Origin: Paenibacillus abyssi | GTDB taxonomy: Bacteria; Bacillota; Bacilli; Paenibacillales; Paenibacillaceae | Length of the DNA stretch: 64,000 bases | Direction: 5' to 3' | Assembly (NCBI RefSeq): GCF_014640295.1 | Contig: NZ_BMGR01000002.1 | Span: 372,001-436,000 of the forward strand | In this document: positions 54,957 to 63,999 of the stretch, piece after piece | How positions within the stretch are numbered: the stretch's first letter is position 1 | Layout of the letters: every line of letters starts with the position of its first letter | Made by a program: the position numbers and the translations under genes | Notes under the pieces: generated by a model | Told to the model about the DNA's origin: nothing | The model's input: only the letters and a program-made list of their open reading frames with translations | Databases searched by the model: none

Positions 54957-56381
54957 TTACTTGATGACGACGTATTCCAAGTTAACCAGCTTGGCGTAGG
55001 TCACGATTTGATCTGTCGTCAAGTTCAATGAAACAACGGTATGGTGGCCGCCGCCATTCTCGATCCAAGCCTTCACTCCGTCCTGGAAGTTCGGTTTCAC
55101 AGTCCACAAGACGCGAGCGACGGGAAGGTTCGGAGCCGGCACCGTCGGCTCGAATGCGGAAACTTCATTGATCAGCAATTTATAATGAGAGCCGAAGTCC
55201 GCCATGGATACGACGACGCCTTCGCCGGCTTTGCCGTCGAATACGAGACGCGCCGGATCTTCGCGGTCGCCAATTCCAAGCGGCGAAACAATAATTTTCG
55301 GCTTGTTACTTGCCAAGGACGGATCGACCTCTAGCATATGGGATTGCAGGATAGCTTCTTGACCGGCCGCCATCTCGTACGTGTAATCCTCCATAAAGCC
55401 CGTGTTTTGATTGCGGCTCATTACCTTCAGCAAGCGGTCAAGCGCTGCAGTCTTCCAGTCACCTTCGCCGGCAAAGCCGTAACCTTGCGCCATCAGACGT
55501 TGGACGGCAAGACCCGGAAGCTGTTTCATGCCATGCAAATCTTCGAAGTTCGTCGTAAAAGCGTTATAACCTTTTTCATCCAAGAAACGTTTGAGGGCGA
55601 TTTCATAGCTTGCTTGAATTCTGACGCTCGCTTCCCAAGCTTCCTTGCTGTTCGTGCCGTAATCGAATTCGTAAAGCTCTGCATATTGGGCCATCAGATC
55701 ATCAATTTCCTGCTCCGTAACGGCATTCACGTATTGCACGAGGTCGCCGATGCCGTAGTAGTCCACGGTCCATCCGAATTGGATTTGAGCCTCGACCTTG
55801 TCGCCTTCCGTTACGCCAACATTGCGCATGTTGTCGCCAAAACGAGCGACTTTGATATTGAAGCTTTCGTTATAAGCAACTGCTACGTCCATCCAATCCG
55901 CAATCTGCTGCTGCACTTCCGGACGCTCCCAGTAGCCTACGACGATTTTATTTTGTTTTTTCAGACGGGCATTAATGAAGCCGTATTCGCGGTCGCCGTG
56001 AGCAGCCTGGTTCAGATTCATGAAGTCCATGTCGATCGTTGCCCAAGGAATGCTTTCATTGAACTGGGTTGCCAAGTGAAGCAGAGGCTTTTGCAGCAAT
56101 TTTGTACCGCGAATCCACATTTTCGCAGGCGAGAACGTATGCATCCACGTAATGATACCCGCCACCTCGTCGCGATAGTTGACCTCTTTCATGATGCTTG
56201 TAATTTTATCCGCACTGACAGCCAGATCCTGCAAGACAATCGGATAAGGGAGCACACCGCTGTTATTTAAGGCATCAGTCATCGTCTGCGCGTGAGCTTT
56301 TACTTCAGCCAGCGCTTCTTCCCCGTACAGATGCTGCGAACCTACGACAAACCAAAACTGTTTAGCTGCTGTTACTGACAA
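54957..56381 (-). CDS. araA: L-arabinose isomerase
   Basis: A protein of about 474 residues. The conserved start [16 protein letters not shown], catalytic-region [14 protein letters not shown] and the family-typical C-terminal half are intact. It converts L-arabinose to L-ribulose with Mn or Co. The TTG at 56381 lies nine bases after AAGAGG and is preferred; the ATG at 56390 directly abuts the site. It is the last gene of the araB-araD-araA operon. Confidence 0.94.
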   Translation of the reverse strand: MSVTAAKQFWFVVGSQHLYGEEALAEVKAHAQTMTDALNNSGVLPYPIVLQDLAVSADKITSIMKEVNYRDEVAGIITWMHTFSPAKMWIRGTKLLQKPLLHLATQFNESIPWATIDMDFMNLNQAAHGDREYGFINARLKKQNKIVVGYWERPEVQQQIADWMDVAVAYNESFNIKVARFGDNMRNVGVTEGDKVEAQIQFGWTVDYYGIGDLVQYVNAVTEQEIDDLMAQYAELYEFDYGTNSKEAWEASVRIQASYEIALKRFLDEKGYNAFTTNFEDLHGMKQLPGLAVQRLMAQGYGFAGEGDWKTAALDRLLKVMSRNQNTGFMEDYTYEMAAGQEAILQSHMLEVDPSLASNKPKIIVSPLGIGDREDPARLVFDGKAGEGVVVSMADFGSHYKLLINEVSAFEPTVPAPNLPVARVLWTVKPNFQDGVKAWIENGGGHHTVVSLNLTTDQIVTYAKLVNLEYVVIK

Positions 56382-56423
56382 TTTGATCATCCTCTTTTCT
56401 GTAATTAATAATGGGTAAGGCTA

Positions 56424-57119
56424 TTATTTCTGCCCGTAGTAGGCATCTTTCCCGTGCTTCCGAAGATAGTGTTTATCCAGAATGCCTTGAGGCAGTTCTT
56501 TGGCAAAATGGTTCAATTGCCGCGCGTACAAATTCATTTTGCAGACTTCCTCCAGTACGACGCTGTTGACGACCGCCGACTTCACGTCTTTCCCCCAAGT
56601 GAAAGGTGCATGCCCCTGGAGCAGTACGGCCGGGATCGCCATAACATCCAATCCGCGCTTCTCGAACGTTTCGATAATAACGTGGCCCGTCTCCGCTTCG
56701 TACCCGCGGTCAACCTCCTCTTGGTTCAAGAACCGCGCGCAAGGTACGGCGCCATAGAAGGTATCCGCATGTGTCGTTCCCATGACGGGTACATCGAGTC
56801 CCGCTTGCGCCCAGATGGTTGCCCAGGTCGAGTGGGTATGTACGATGCCGCCGATTTGCGGATATCGCTTATACAATACGGCGTGAGTCGCGGTATCGGA
56901 GGAAGGTCTCAGGTCCCCCTCGACCACCTTACCGTCGAGACCCAAAACTACCATGTCGCTCGGCTTCATTTTTTCATAGCTTACTCCGCTCGGTTTGATC
57001 ACGAACAGGCCGCTTTCCCGGTCGATGGCGCTTGCGTTGCCCCAAGTGAATTTTACGAGGCCGTGCTTCGGCAAATCCAGATTCGCTTGATATACCTCTT
57101 CTTTCAATTGTTCTAACAA
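56424..57119 (-). CDS. araD: L-ribulose-5-phosphate 4-epimerase
   Basis: A protein of 231 residues, class II aldolase type. Zn-binding His residues lie in VHTHSTWATIWAQAG and in the C-terminal TWGKDVK region; the N-terminal TWGNASAIDRE and KPSGVSYE are intact. It makes D-xylulose 5-phosphate from L-ribulose 5-phosphate. Starts with TTG seven bases after AGGAGGG, two bases after the kinase stop. Confidence 0.95.
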   Translation of the reverse strand: MLEQLKEEVYQANLDLPKHGLVKFTWGNASAIDRESGLFVIKPSGVSYEKMKPSDMVVLGLDGKVVEGDLRPSSDTATHAVLYKRYPQIGGIVHTHSTWATIWAQAGLDVPVMGTTHADTFYGAVPCARFLNQEEVDRGYEAETGHVIIETFEKRGLDVMAIPAVLLQGHAPFTWGKDVKSAVVNSVVLEEVCKMNLYARQLNHFAKELPQGILDKHYLRKHGKDAYYGQK

Positions 57120-57121
57120 CC

Positions 57122-58744
57122 TTAGTCCCTCCTGTTCTCTAGCAGATGGTCTACAGCCGCCTGTTCAATGGCAAGCCCTGCCTGGTATCGTTTGATGAAT
57201 GCTTGGAATCCTATGACATCCGCATTATCAGGAGCAATCTCCTGCCCTTCGGCATCTTTAAAGACTTTCTGCTCAAGGAAGTCCTCTAGGCTCTCTTCTT
57301 GACCCTTGTTGGTCATGTAAGATGCCAGAAGCGCCATGCCCCATGCCCCGCCTTCACCGGCCGTCGACATGACCGAGATCGGTACGTTCAGCGCAGCGGC
57401 TAAAGTCTTTTGTCCAACTACAGGGGTCTTGAAGAGGCCGCCATGAGCCAAGATGCTGTCGATGGCCACCTGTTCGTTCTCAGTCAAAATGTCCATTCCG
57501 AGCCTCAATGCTCCGAAAGCAGCGAATAAGTGCGTTCGCATGAAATTAGCCAGATTAAAGTTGCTTTCAGGCGAGCGAACGAACAACGGCCTGCCTTTGT
57601 CGATTCCCGTAATATTTTCGCCCGAGAGATAACCGTAGCTAAGCAATCCGCCTCCATCCGGGTCGGCTTCCAATGCCTTATTCAACAGCACACTGAACAA
57701 TTTTCCGGAATCTACGCCATATCCCATGGCTTCGGAGAATTCACGGAACAAGCCCATCCAAGCGTTGAGATCGCTGGAGCAGTTGTTGGCATGCACCATG
57801 CCTACCGGACTGCCATTCGGCGTCGTGACCATATCGATCTCTGGGTAAACCTTGGATAATTCCTTCTCCAATACAATCATCGCAAAAACGGAAGTGCCCA
57901 CGGAGATGTTTCCCGTACGCTTCCTGACACTATTCGTCGCAACCATACCTGTGCCGGCATCGCCTTCCGGAGGACATAGCTGAATACCAGGTCGCAGATC
58001 CCCGGCCGGGTCCAGAATGGCGGCTCCCGCCGCAGTTAGTTCACCAGCCTGCTCGCCGGAGAGATATACTTTGGGAAGAAGGCCCTCAAGCTTCCATGGA
58101 TAGCCTTTGGCCGCGATTAATTCATCGAATTGCTTAACCATCGTTGGATGGTAATCATGGGTTGACTCATCTATAGGGAAGATGCCGGAAGCATCTCCAA
58201 TTCCGATCACTTTATTGCCGGTCAGCAGCCAGTGGATATACCCGGCTAACGTCGTTACAAAATCAATGCGAGTCACATGTTCCTCTTGGTCTAATATCGC
58301 TTGATACAAATGGGCAATACTCCAGCGCTCGGGGATATTAAATTGGAACAAGTCCGTTAGTTCCCTTGCTGCCGCGCCGGTCGTTGCATTGCGCCAAGTC
58401 CGAAACGGAACTAGCAGCTCACCCGTACTGTCGAACGCCATATAGCCGTGCATCATAGCGGAAAACCCGATCGAACCGACGGTCCGGATGGTGACTCCAT
58501 AATTCCGTTCGACTTCCTGCTTCATTTCACGATAAGCCGTTTGGAGGCCTGTGATAATATCCTTCTGGTTGTATGTCCAATATCCGTCTTTCAACTGATT
58601 TTCCCACTCAAAGCTTCCCGATGCGATGGTCTCGAAACGACGATCGATCAGCACCGCTTTGATCCGCGTAGATCCAAATTCGATACCCAGGGAAGTTTCT
58701 CCCTTAGTTATCGCTTCTTTCAAGTCTACATGATTCATGGTCAC
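57122..58744 (-). CDS. araB: FGGY-family carbohydrate kinase, probable L-ribulokinase
   Basis: A protein of 540 residues with the N-terminal actin-fold motif [16 protein letters not shown], the catalytic-Asp region [10 protein letters not shown] and [14 protein letters not shown]. Canonical AraB starts with a VGVDFGTxSxR pattern. This belongs to a separate FGGY branch, but its position at the head of the araB-araD-araA operon supports ribulokinase activity. Start GTG lies six bases after GAGGGG; an ATG two codons later is possible. The operon promoter is TTGACA-17-TATACT at 58882-58910 with an AraR box in the spacer. Confidence 0.85.
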   Translation of the reverse strand: MTMNHVDLKEAITKGETSLGIEFGSTRIKAVLIDRRFETIASGSFEWENQLKDGYWTYNQKDIITGLQTAYREMKQEVERNYGVTIRTVGSIGFSAMMHGYMAFDSTGELLVPFRTWRNATTGAAARELTDLFQFNIPERWSIAHLYQAILDQEEHVTRIDFVTTLAGYIHWLLTGNKVIGIGDASGIFPIDESTHDYHPTMVKQFDELIAAKGYPWKLEGLLPKVYLSGEQAGELTAAGAAILDPAGDLRPGIQLCPPEGDAGTGMVATNSVRKRTGNISVGTSVFAMIVLEKELSKVYPEIDMVTTPNGSPVGMVHANNCSSDLNAWMGLFREFSEAMGYGVDSGKLFSVLLNKALEADPDGGGLLSYGYLSGENITGIDKGRPLFVRSPESNFNLANFMRTHLFAAFGALRLGMDILTENEQVAIDSILAHGGLFKTPVVGQKTLAAALNVPISVMSTAGEGGAWGMALLASYMTNKGQEESLEDFLEQKVFKDAEGQEIAPDNADVIGFQAFIKRYQAGLAIEQAAVDHLLENRRD

Positions 58745-58881
58745 ATATATCCCCTCTCTATTCGCGGTTTACATAGAAATTCGATCCCTATATTGGCTGC
58801 TTTCGATCGAATCGGGCCACTTGATGAGACATCCGGAAGGTTTCGACCGAAAAAAAAGCGGTTTCATTTGCCGACAGCTTT

Positions 58882-58910
58882 AGTATATTTTCTGTACGTA
58901 CATTTGTCAA
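58882..58910 (-). promoter_or_regulatory. Sigma-A promoter of the ara operon with AraR box
   Basis: TTGACA (58905-58910), 17-base spacer, TATACT (58882-58887). The spacer contains TGTACGTACA (58893-58902), matching the core of the B. subtilis AraR box ATTTGTACGTACAAAT. Bound repressor would block polymerase. Confidence 0.85.
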
Positions 58911-59030
58911 CATATACTAATAGTTATACTAACATAAGGGGGTACATCGACTTTACTCGTCTGATTATGGTGCTTTCCTATTGACAACCATGGAATTTGT
59001 ACGGTTGGAATCAAAAATAATGCCATTTCA

Positions 59031-59070
59031 TTTGCATTTCACGTAATTCATGCTAAAATGTGTACGTACA
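59031..59070 (+). promoter_or_regulatory. araR promoter with AraR box
   Basis: TTTGCA (59031-59036), 17 bases, TAAAAT (59054-59059, with an extended TGC), then TGTACGTACA at 59061-59070 near the start point. AraR would repress its own gene. The remaining part of the 58745-59103 gap shows no other site. Confidence 0.75.
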
Positions 59071-59103
59071 ACTTTTCGAATAATGATGAAAGAAGTGGAT
59101 GGC

Positions 59104-60195
59104 ATGAAGCCAAAATACCAGCTCATTACTGAAGATATCAAAAGTCATATTCTCTCCGGAACGTACAAAGCAGGCGAGAAAATCCCTTCTGAGTCCGCTT
59201 TGCAGGAGAGCTATAACGTTAGCCGGCAGACGGTTCGAAAAGCCATTCTGGAGTTATCGAACGAGGGGTTCCTGCGAAGTGAGAGGGGATCCGGCACGTA
59301 CGTCAGCAGCCAATACCGGTCCAGAACGGGTGCCAAGGCCCTAAATAAAACGATCGGTGTCATCACGACCTATATCTCAGATTACATCTTCCCCTCCATT
59401 ATCCGCGGCATTGAAAGCCGATTAAATGAAGATAACTATTCCTTGCTGTTAGCCAGTACTAATAATGATATCTCCCAGGAAAAAAAGGCGTTGGAAATGA
59501 TGCTGTCCTACGGCGTGGATGGACTGATTATAGAGCCTACCAGAAGCAATGTATACAACCCTAATATCGCCTACTACCTGTCTTTTAAGGAGCAGGAGGT
59601 TCCGTTCGCAATGATCAATGCCTATTATGAAGAATTGGAAGTCCCTTTCTTCTGTCTGGATGACGTGCAATCCAGCTATCTCGCAACCCGAGAGCTGATT
59701 GACAAAGGACATACCCACATCGGCATTATCGCGAAAATGGATGATTTGCAAGGCAAGCTTAGAATGAAGGGATTTATCAAGGCTCTTGGGGAAGCCAAAT
59801 TGCGGTTCCAGCACGAGCATGTGCTTTCTTTCGATACGGAGACGAAGTCGGACCTGTCCGCTAACTTGGAAGTGTATCTGAACGATAATCGGGATGAATT
59901 GACGGCGCTTGTTTGTTACAACGACGAGGTAGGTTTGGAAGTGTTACATCTCTGCAGAAAACTGGGGATTTCGATTCCGGACGAGCTGTCCATTATTGGC
60001 CAGGACAATTCATATTTCGCCAAAAGCGCGAATATCCAACTAACGACGCTGACGCACCCCCAAGAACAAATGGGACGCGACGCAGCGGACTGGGTCATTA
60101 AAAATTTGCAAGGCAAAAAGGACTTGCCCATCAACACCTACTACCAGCCCGTATTAATTGAGGGTGAAACCGTGAAAGCGATTGAAGTGGAATAG
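59104..60195 (+). CDS. araR: Arabinose operon repressor AraR (GntR/LacI chimeric)
   Basis: A protein of 363 residues (B. subtilis AraR has 362). An N-terminal GntR winged helix (IPSESALQESYNVSRQTVRKA, RGSGTYVS) is joined to a LacI-type ligand-binding domain (about 80-355). Start ATG at 59104 with a weak GAAGTGG site. It is divergent from araB-araD-araA with an AraR box in each promoter, so it represses both until arabinose binds. Confidence 0.93.
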   Translation: MKPKYQLITEDIKSHILSGTYKAGEKIPSESALQESYNVSRQTVRKAILELSNEGFLRSERGSGTYVSSQYRSRTGAKALNKTIGVITTYISDYIFPSIIRGIESRLNEDNYSLLLASTNNDISQEKKALEMMLSYGVDGLIIEPTRSNVYNPNIAYYLSFKEQEVPFAMINAYYEELEVPFFCLDDVQSSYLATRELIDKGHTHIGIIAKMDDLQGKLRMKGFIKALGEAKLRFQHEHVLSFDTETKSDLSANLEVYLNDNRDELTALVCYNDEVGLEVLHLCRKLGISIPDELSIIGQDNSYFAKSANIQLTTLTHPQEQMGRDAADWVIKNLQGKKDLPINTYYQPVLIEGETVKAIEVE

Positions 60196-60330
60196 CTGGG
60201 TTCTGAGTTATTACTTGTGGTATGGTTCAGCTAAACCGGTTGGATTTTTATTTTCATGACATGCACGACAAACCGACGATTCGATGCCGAGACGCTTTGC
60301 AAAGCCTGCCTTTTTGTCTACTTTTTTGTG

Positions 60331-60380
60331 ATTTTGCGTCATTGATGATACGGTTCACCGCGCTGTTTGTAACGGCAAGT
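60331..60380 (-). repeat. Dispersed REP-like repeat, copy B (inverted)
   Basis: On the minus strand it reads CTTGCCGTTAC, then GCGGTGAACCGTATCATCAA and GACGCAAAATC. It overlaps the last codons (CRYKQRGEPYHQ) and stop of the nucleotidyltransferase gene. It is inverted with respect to copy A (61279-61330), so the two flank that gene. The 60196-60330 gap shows nothing else. Confidence 0.6.
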
Positions 60381-61145
60381 TATATTGACCAATTGTCGTA
60401 TTTCATCGCTTAACCTTGGATTGACGGGATACACTTCTTCTATGAAGTTTAAAATGCGAAGTGCCGATTCGGGAACATGATTATATCCCTGCAGCATTTC
60501 TCCTATGATTTCCGCAAACCGAGGGTATCTTTTTTCCAACCGTCGCTCAACTCCGAAAGGATCGGGAAAGTATTCCACCTCTTGCTCCAATAAGTGCAGT
60601 ACGGAAAGAATCCGATCTATAGCATAACCTTGAATGAACCTCATCGCGGATAGACGCTCACCCCTGGCATAACGGCCGAGTCCCACATATAGATTTGTTA
60701 ATGCTTCGTTCAAAGGAAAGTCCAGGGAGTCCTTTTTTAGACTGGGTATCGGGTTGGAAGGCTTTGTGATTCCCGTGTTCCGGTACGAGGGATCCTTCCA
60801 AACGACGCGTCCTTCTGGATAGGAAGCGTTCTCCAACTCCCGCTCCTCGAATACTGCATATTCCCCATAAATTCCGTCCTCGAACAGAACTTTATATCCG
60901 ACATCCGAATTCTTAAAAGAATAGGCTAGTGGGTGAACTTCTTCAAGCCAATCCAAGCGGTCGATATATCTACTTTTCTGCTCAGGCTTCACAATGACAA
61001 AGAAGTCTAAATCCGAATACTCATCCATCCGATCTATCTCGACCCCAACGGAACCAACTCCCAACAATAATAGAACTCCCCCCTTGCGTTCGAGCGACTT
61101 GCCGATCTCGTCGAGCCGCTGAAGCAGCAATTGTGTTTTCAGCAT
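60339..61145 (-). CDS. Nucleotidyltransferase (Lnu(B/F)/aminoglycoside adenylyltransferase-like)
   Basis: A protein of 268 residues. The nucleotidyltransferase motif GVGSVGVEIDRMDEYSDLDFFV has a partial G-S core and the D-x-D pair (DLD) that binds Mg-ATP, and the C-terminal half is helical. Its length and layout resemble lincosamide nucleotidyltransferases such as Lnu(B/F), but the GS motif is altered, so antibiotic activity is unproven. Start ATG follows AAGGAGG. A strong promoter and a terminator hairpin lie upstream (61173-61272), and inverted copies of a short repeat flank the gene. Confidence 0.75.
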   Translation of the reverse strand: MLKTQLLLQRLDEIGKSLERKGGVLLLLGVGSVGVEIDRMDEYSDLDFFVIVKPEQKSRYIDRLDWLEEVHPLAYSFKNSDVGYKVLFEDGIYGEYAVFEERELENASYPEGRVVWKDPSYRNTGITKPSNPIPSLKKDSLDFPLNEALTNLYVGLGRYARGERLSAMRFIQGYAIDRILSVLHLLEQEVEYFPDPFGVERRLEKRYPRFAEIIGEMLQGYNHVPESALRILNFIEEVYPVNPRLSDEIRQLVNITCRYKQRGEPYHQ

Positions 61146-61172
61146 AAAAGTCCTCCTTCAGTTTTTGGAATG

Positions 61173-61211
61173 CAAAAAGGGTCCAACCCACTTCTCAGCG
61201 AGGTTGAACCC
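61173..61211 (-). promoter_or_regulatory. Leader terminator hairpin (attenuator) of the nucleotidyltransferase gene
   Basis: GGGTCCAACC pairs with GGTTGAACCC and is followed by a T-run (CCTTTTTGC) on the minus strand, 28 bases before the start codon. Upstream an ATG is followed at once by TAA (61222 to 61217), which could be a start-stop leader peptide. This suits ribosome-mediated attenuation as known for some antibiotic resistance genes. Confidence 0.6.
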
Positions 61212-61243
61212 GAAGGTTACATTGCCTTTATTTCCCTAGGATA

Positions 61244-61272
61244 AAATTATCATGTGCTCCTGTTATTGTCAA
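61244..61272 (-). promoter_or_regulatory. Sigma-A promoter with extended -10
   Basis: TTGACA (61267-61272) and TAATTT (61244-61249) are separated by 17 bases, with TGA before the -10 as an extended motif. It drives the nucleotidyltransferase leader. Confidence 0.75.
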
Positions 61273-61278
61273 TCTTAA

Positions 61279-61330
61279 AACTTGCCGTTACTTATGGTAC
61301 GGTTCACCGTATCACAGATAGGGCGAAATC
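61279..61330 (+). repeat. Dispersed REP-like repeat, copy A
   Basis: AACTTGCCGTTACTTATGGT then ACGGTTCACCGTATCACAGA. The core TACGGTTCACCGTA is a near-perfect palindrome. It sits six bases upstream of the nucleotidyltransferase promoter. Between here and 61510 I see nothing else apart from an AAAGGAG site at 61497 for the following remnant. Confidence 0.6.
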
Positions 61331-61509
61331 ATTTGTGGCATTTTTCAGCTTAACGGGTCTATCGGCGAAAATCTCTCAAAGTGTGTCGCGCGACAGCCTT
61401 TGATGGTCCCTAAAGTAACTATTTCTGCTTCCCTGAAGCTCTACACTTATGGGAAACTTAAGTAACTATAGTATGATTGTGGTAAGAAGTTGGATAAAGG
61501 AGCGATATT

Positions 61510-61701
61510 ATAGATATCACCGAAGCTGCTGAACTACGAAAAAAATGGGGCAACAACTGTTGCAGTCACCCACATGTAGTCAGTGAAACTAGTCGTCATG
61601 GAAAGACTGGGGACTATGTCTGTACGACCTGTGGAGAAACTGGATGAGGGAAAAACTGGGTTGAAGATGAACGTCAAGCGCTGAAATCAATGGGCGATTA
61701 A
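61510..61701 (+). pseudogene. Small zinc-ribbon gene broken by an ATA start and an internal TGA
   Basis: After AAGGAG at seven bases, the frame begins ATA GAT ATC and reads DITEAAELRKKWGNNCCSH, HVVSETSRHGKTGDYVCTTC, then GETG-stop-GKNWVEDERQALKSMGD to TAA at 61699. CC-x-H and CxxC would bind zinc. Both defects fit single G-to-A changes: ATG to ATA at the start and TGG to TGA in the expected GETGWGKNW. A terminator follows. The family is a small conserved protein found in mobile DNA; function unknown. Confidence 0.65.
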
Positions 61702-61712
61702 CATCCAGTAGC

Positions 61713-61743
61713 AAAGAGAACGCCGTGCTGAGTGTTCTCTTTT
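61713..61743 (+). terminator. Terminator after the small zinc-ribbon gene
   Basis: AAAGAGAAC pairs with GTTCTCTTT over a short loop and is followed by TTTT on the plus strand. It lies 12 bases after the last codon of the broken gene. Confidence 0.8.
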
Positions 61744-61804
61744 GTTATGGCTTGGTGAAGCACTAAATGGATAAAGTATGTAAATAACTTTTATTTTCTG
61801 TTTT

Positions 61805-62899
61805 CTATATTCTTTCTTTTTCAAATTCCAGTTCTTTAATATGATATACTTCAACATCAGTGCACTCAAAAAGCTCTGGGTAAAAAATTGCTAAATTTTG
61901 TCCTGTCAGATTAATTGTACTATTGTACTCAACTCCGGCGTACTCCGGTTCACCTTCACGCAAGATACTTTTAATAAAGTCGGCTATGTATTGTGTCGGT
62001 ACGTAATCTAAAACACTATCACTTCTTCTCAAGGCACGTCCAATCTCCATATTTATTCGCTTCAGGTGCTCTTTATTGATTGCATGCTCCACAAAGTCGC
62101 AGCCATCAATAAACGGACTGATATGGTCAATTGCCTTTAAATCAACGACAACTATGTCCTGGATTAATTCAAACTTTCCTATCGAGACATAATCAAAGAT
62201 ACCAGCCCGCACCTCATGAATCGTAGTATCCAGATCATTCGCTAAATATAAGCAGCGTATACCAGCTGAGTTCGCTCTTCCTGCGGTTACCTTATCTGAT
62301 TGAGGAGCCCCCATTTGATCTAAGGGAAAACCGTCCTCCGAGGAAATACGTCCTCTGAAAAATATTGATCCCTTTTTGTATACTTTTCGAATGAAAGAGC
62401 AATAACGATTGAGGACTGTTAACTCAATTTGATTTGAGTGAAATCTATTATGATTTTTAACAACCCCTACAAAGTCATCCCATGAGTTTGAACGCAGTAA
62501 AGAGTGGTCTTGAAGGTACTCTTTATCATTTAGCTCTGCTATACCAACCCGTGCATCAAACAAACTAGACATACTTGAATATTTTTCAGCACATAGTGCA
62601 CGAATTATTCGATACACATCTGTCGATGTCAACTTATCATTGAAGATATGCCAACGATCTGTGAGTTCAGTAACTAACAATCTCTTCTCATCATCTGGAA
62701 AATCGGAAGGAAGCATTGACTCAGGCGTATATATTTCCAATAATTGCTCAAAGTATTCTGTAAGTTCTGAATGTATATCTGTATCATAAATGAATGCTCT
62801 TCTTTTTCCGCAAATAGGACAAGAGCTCTCTAATTGCCCCAAACCTTCAACAATAGGCTTTAACTCCCCGTCAATAATGCAGTGGCTACAAAATTTCAT
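61805..62899 (-). CDS. RES-domain protein with N-terminal zinc ribbon and HEPN/RES-NTD1-like region
   Basis: A protein of 364 residues. CSHC and CPIC near residues 4-33 form a zinc ribbon; a helical region (about 40-170) matches the domain often placed before RES domains; and the RES domain (about 175-320) has FRGRISS, GRANSAGI, LYLANDLDTTIHEVR and the trailing IVVVDL. In RES toxins the Arg, Tyr and Glu in these motifs support NAD hydrolysis. It starts just after the sce7725-like gene (TAA then ATG). No Xre antitoxin is adjacent in the window, so it may act within a larger defence system. Confidence 0.8.
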   Translation of the reverse strand: MKFCSHCIIDGELKPIVEGLGQLESSCPICGKRRAFIYDTDIHSELTEYFEQLLEIYTPESMLPSDFPDDEKRLLVTELTDRWHIFNDKLTSTDVYRIIRALCAEKYSSMSSLFDARVGIAELNDKEYLQDHSLLRSNSWDDFVGVVKNHNRFHSNQIELTVLNRYCSFIRKVYKKGSIFFRGRISSEDGFPLDQMGAPQSDKVTAGRANSAGIRCLYLANDLDTTIHEVRAGIFDYVSIGKFELIQDIVVVDLKAIDHISPFIDGCDFVEHAINKEHLKRINMEIGRALRRSDSVLDYVPTQYIADFIKSILREGEPEYAGVEYNSTINLTGQNLAIFYPELFECTDVEVYHIKELEFEKERI

Positions 62900-63835
62900 T
62901 TACTTTACCCCATCCACATACCGACTCATAAGCTCTAAGTGATGCATTATAGATAGCTTCTTTACGATTCCTAATCCAGGGTATGACCGATTTCTGTACA
63001 TATCTTCAAAAGATCGAACCCCAAATGTATCAAGTTTCTGAGTTTGGTTCCATATGACCAACTTTTCCAAAGCCTCGGCAAATTTACCTGCTGGATCTGT
63101 GATGTCATCATTTGTATCAGATACAAAATGTCGAACTCTTAGGGTCTGATCAACCGCAATATATACGATATGAATTGCAATCGCATACGGAGCAAATCCA
63201 GACTCTGAATATCCATTTCCAACAACTGAATAATCTGAAAAGGCCAGATACCCTTCTTGCTCGTAGTACAGGTGATCCGAAGAAAAATGTTCATCCTCTA
63301 GTTCTAAATAGTCTACGTTGCGGCTCTTTTTAGGATAACGATCTTCGAACATTACCCTCTGTTTTGGCATTCGTCTGCGAAATCCGCTTTCATCTCGTAT
63401 AAAATTAAATTTTGGAGAGCTGGATGCATAAGCAGATTCAAAATAAGAAATCGAATCTTGATTGATGCTTATGGTGGCAATGTCCTTTTTGTTTACTCCT
63501 TGATCCTCAAGGGAAGAAAGACGTGCTAATAAATTGGCATCAGTATAAAGAAACGATAGAATATTAGATTTTTTAAGTATTTCATAAAAACGGTCCTTAT
63601 CTTTTTCATATTTCTCATCGGCTATGTCCTTGATCATGCTTCCAACCTGAGGATTTCGAACCAGACCCAAAGTACGATCCTTCTCTTGAAAGAATGCCAT
63701 GGTTTTTATCAACGCAGAAGATAATTTAACTGGCTCAACAACTGGCACTACATTTCTACTCATCAGCGATTTTTCGAGAAGTTCTCTTATAGCTATGAGT
63801 TCAAACTGTCGACCTCTCAGATAAGGGAAATACAT
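62900..63835 (-). CDS. sce7725-family protein
   Basis: A protein of 311 residues with the family's typical start MYFPYLRGRQFELIAIRELL. Later stretches such as KFNFIRDESGFRRRMPKQ and YLAFSDYSVVGNGYSESGF are conserved in style. Function is unknown. It is often found beside a sce7726-type gene, and in this window it lies between such a partial gene and a RES gene, with tight or overlapping spacing. Confidence 0.75.
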   Translation of the reverse strand: MYFPYLRGRQFELIAIRELLEKSLMSRNVVPVVEPVKLSSALIKTMAFFQEKDRTLGLVRNPQVGSMIKDIADEKYEKDKDRFYEILKKSNILSFLYTDANLLARLSSLEDQGVNKKDIATISINQDSISYFESAYASSSPKFNFIRDESGFRRRMPKQRVMFEDRYPKKSRNVDYLELEDEHFSSDHLYYEQEGYLAFSDYSVVGNGYSESGFAPYAIAIHIVYIAVDQTLRVRHFVSDTNDDITDPAGKFAEALEKLVIWNQTQKLDTFGVRSFEDMYRNRSYPGLGIVKKLSIMHHLELMSRYVDGVK

Positions 63836-63999
63836 GAACTAGCCTCCTTTTGTTGCAGGAATGTGTGAAGCCTTCTATAATCATCTGTTTTAAAAGAAGA
63901 AAAATAAACTAAAAACTTTAATTCATACGGAATTTGACTATACAATTCTACATCAATTTGGCCACGTTTCTTTAATGTAGCTATAAAATCCGTATAAAC
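63817..63999 (-). CDS. C-terminal end of an upstream gene, possibly sce7726 family (cut by window edge)
   Basis: The frame from the window edge reads VYTDFIATLKKRGQIDVELYSQIP, then YELKFLVYFSSF, and ends at TGA 63817, overlapping the sce7725-like start by 19 bases. No motif is assignable from 60 residues. The identity as sce7726 is inferred only from its place next to sce7725. Confidence 0.55.
   Translation of the reverse strand, partial: VYTDFIATLKKRGQIDVELYSQIPYELKFLVYFSSFKTDDYRRLHTFLQQKEASSCISLI

Noticed and set aside
55338-56270. 310-residue open frame on the plus strand
   Set aside because: Antisense to araA.
61173-61272. T-box leader
   Set aside because: No T-box consensus (AGGGTGGNACCGCG) is present.
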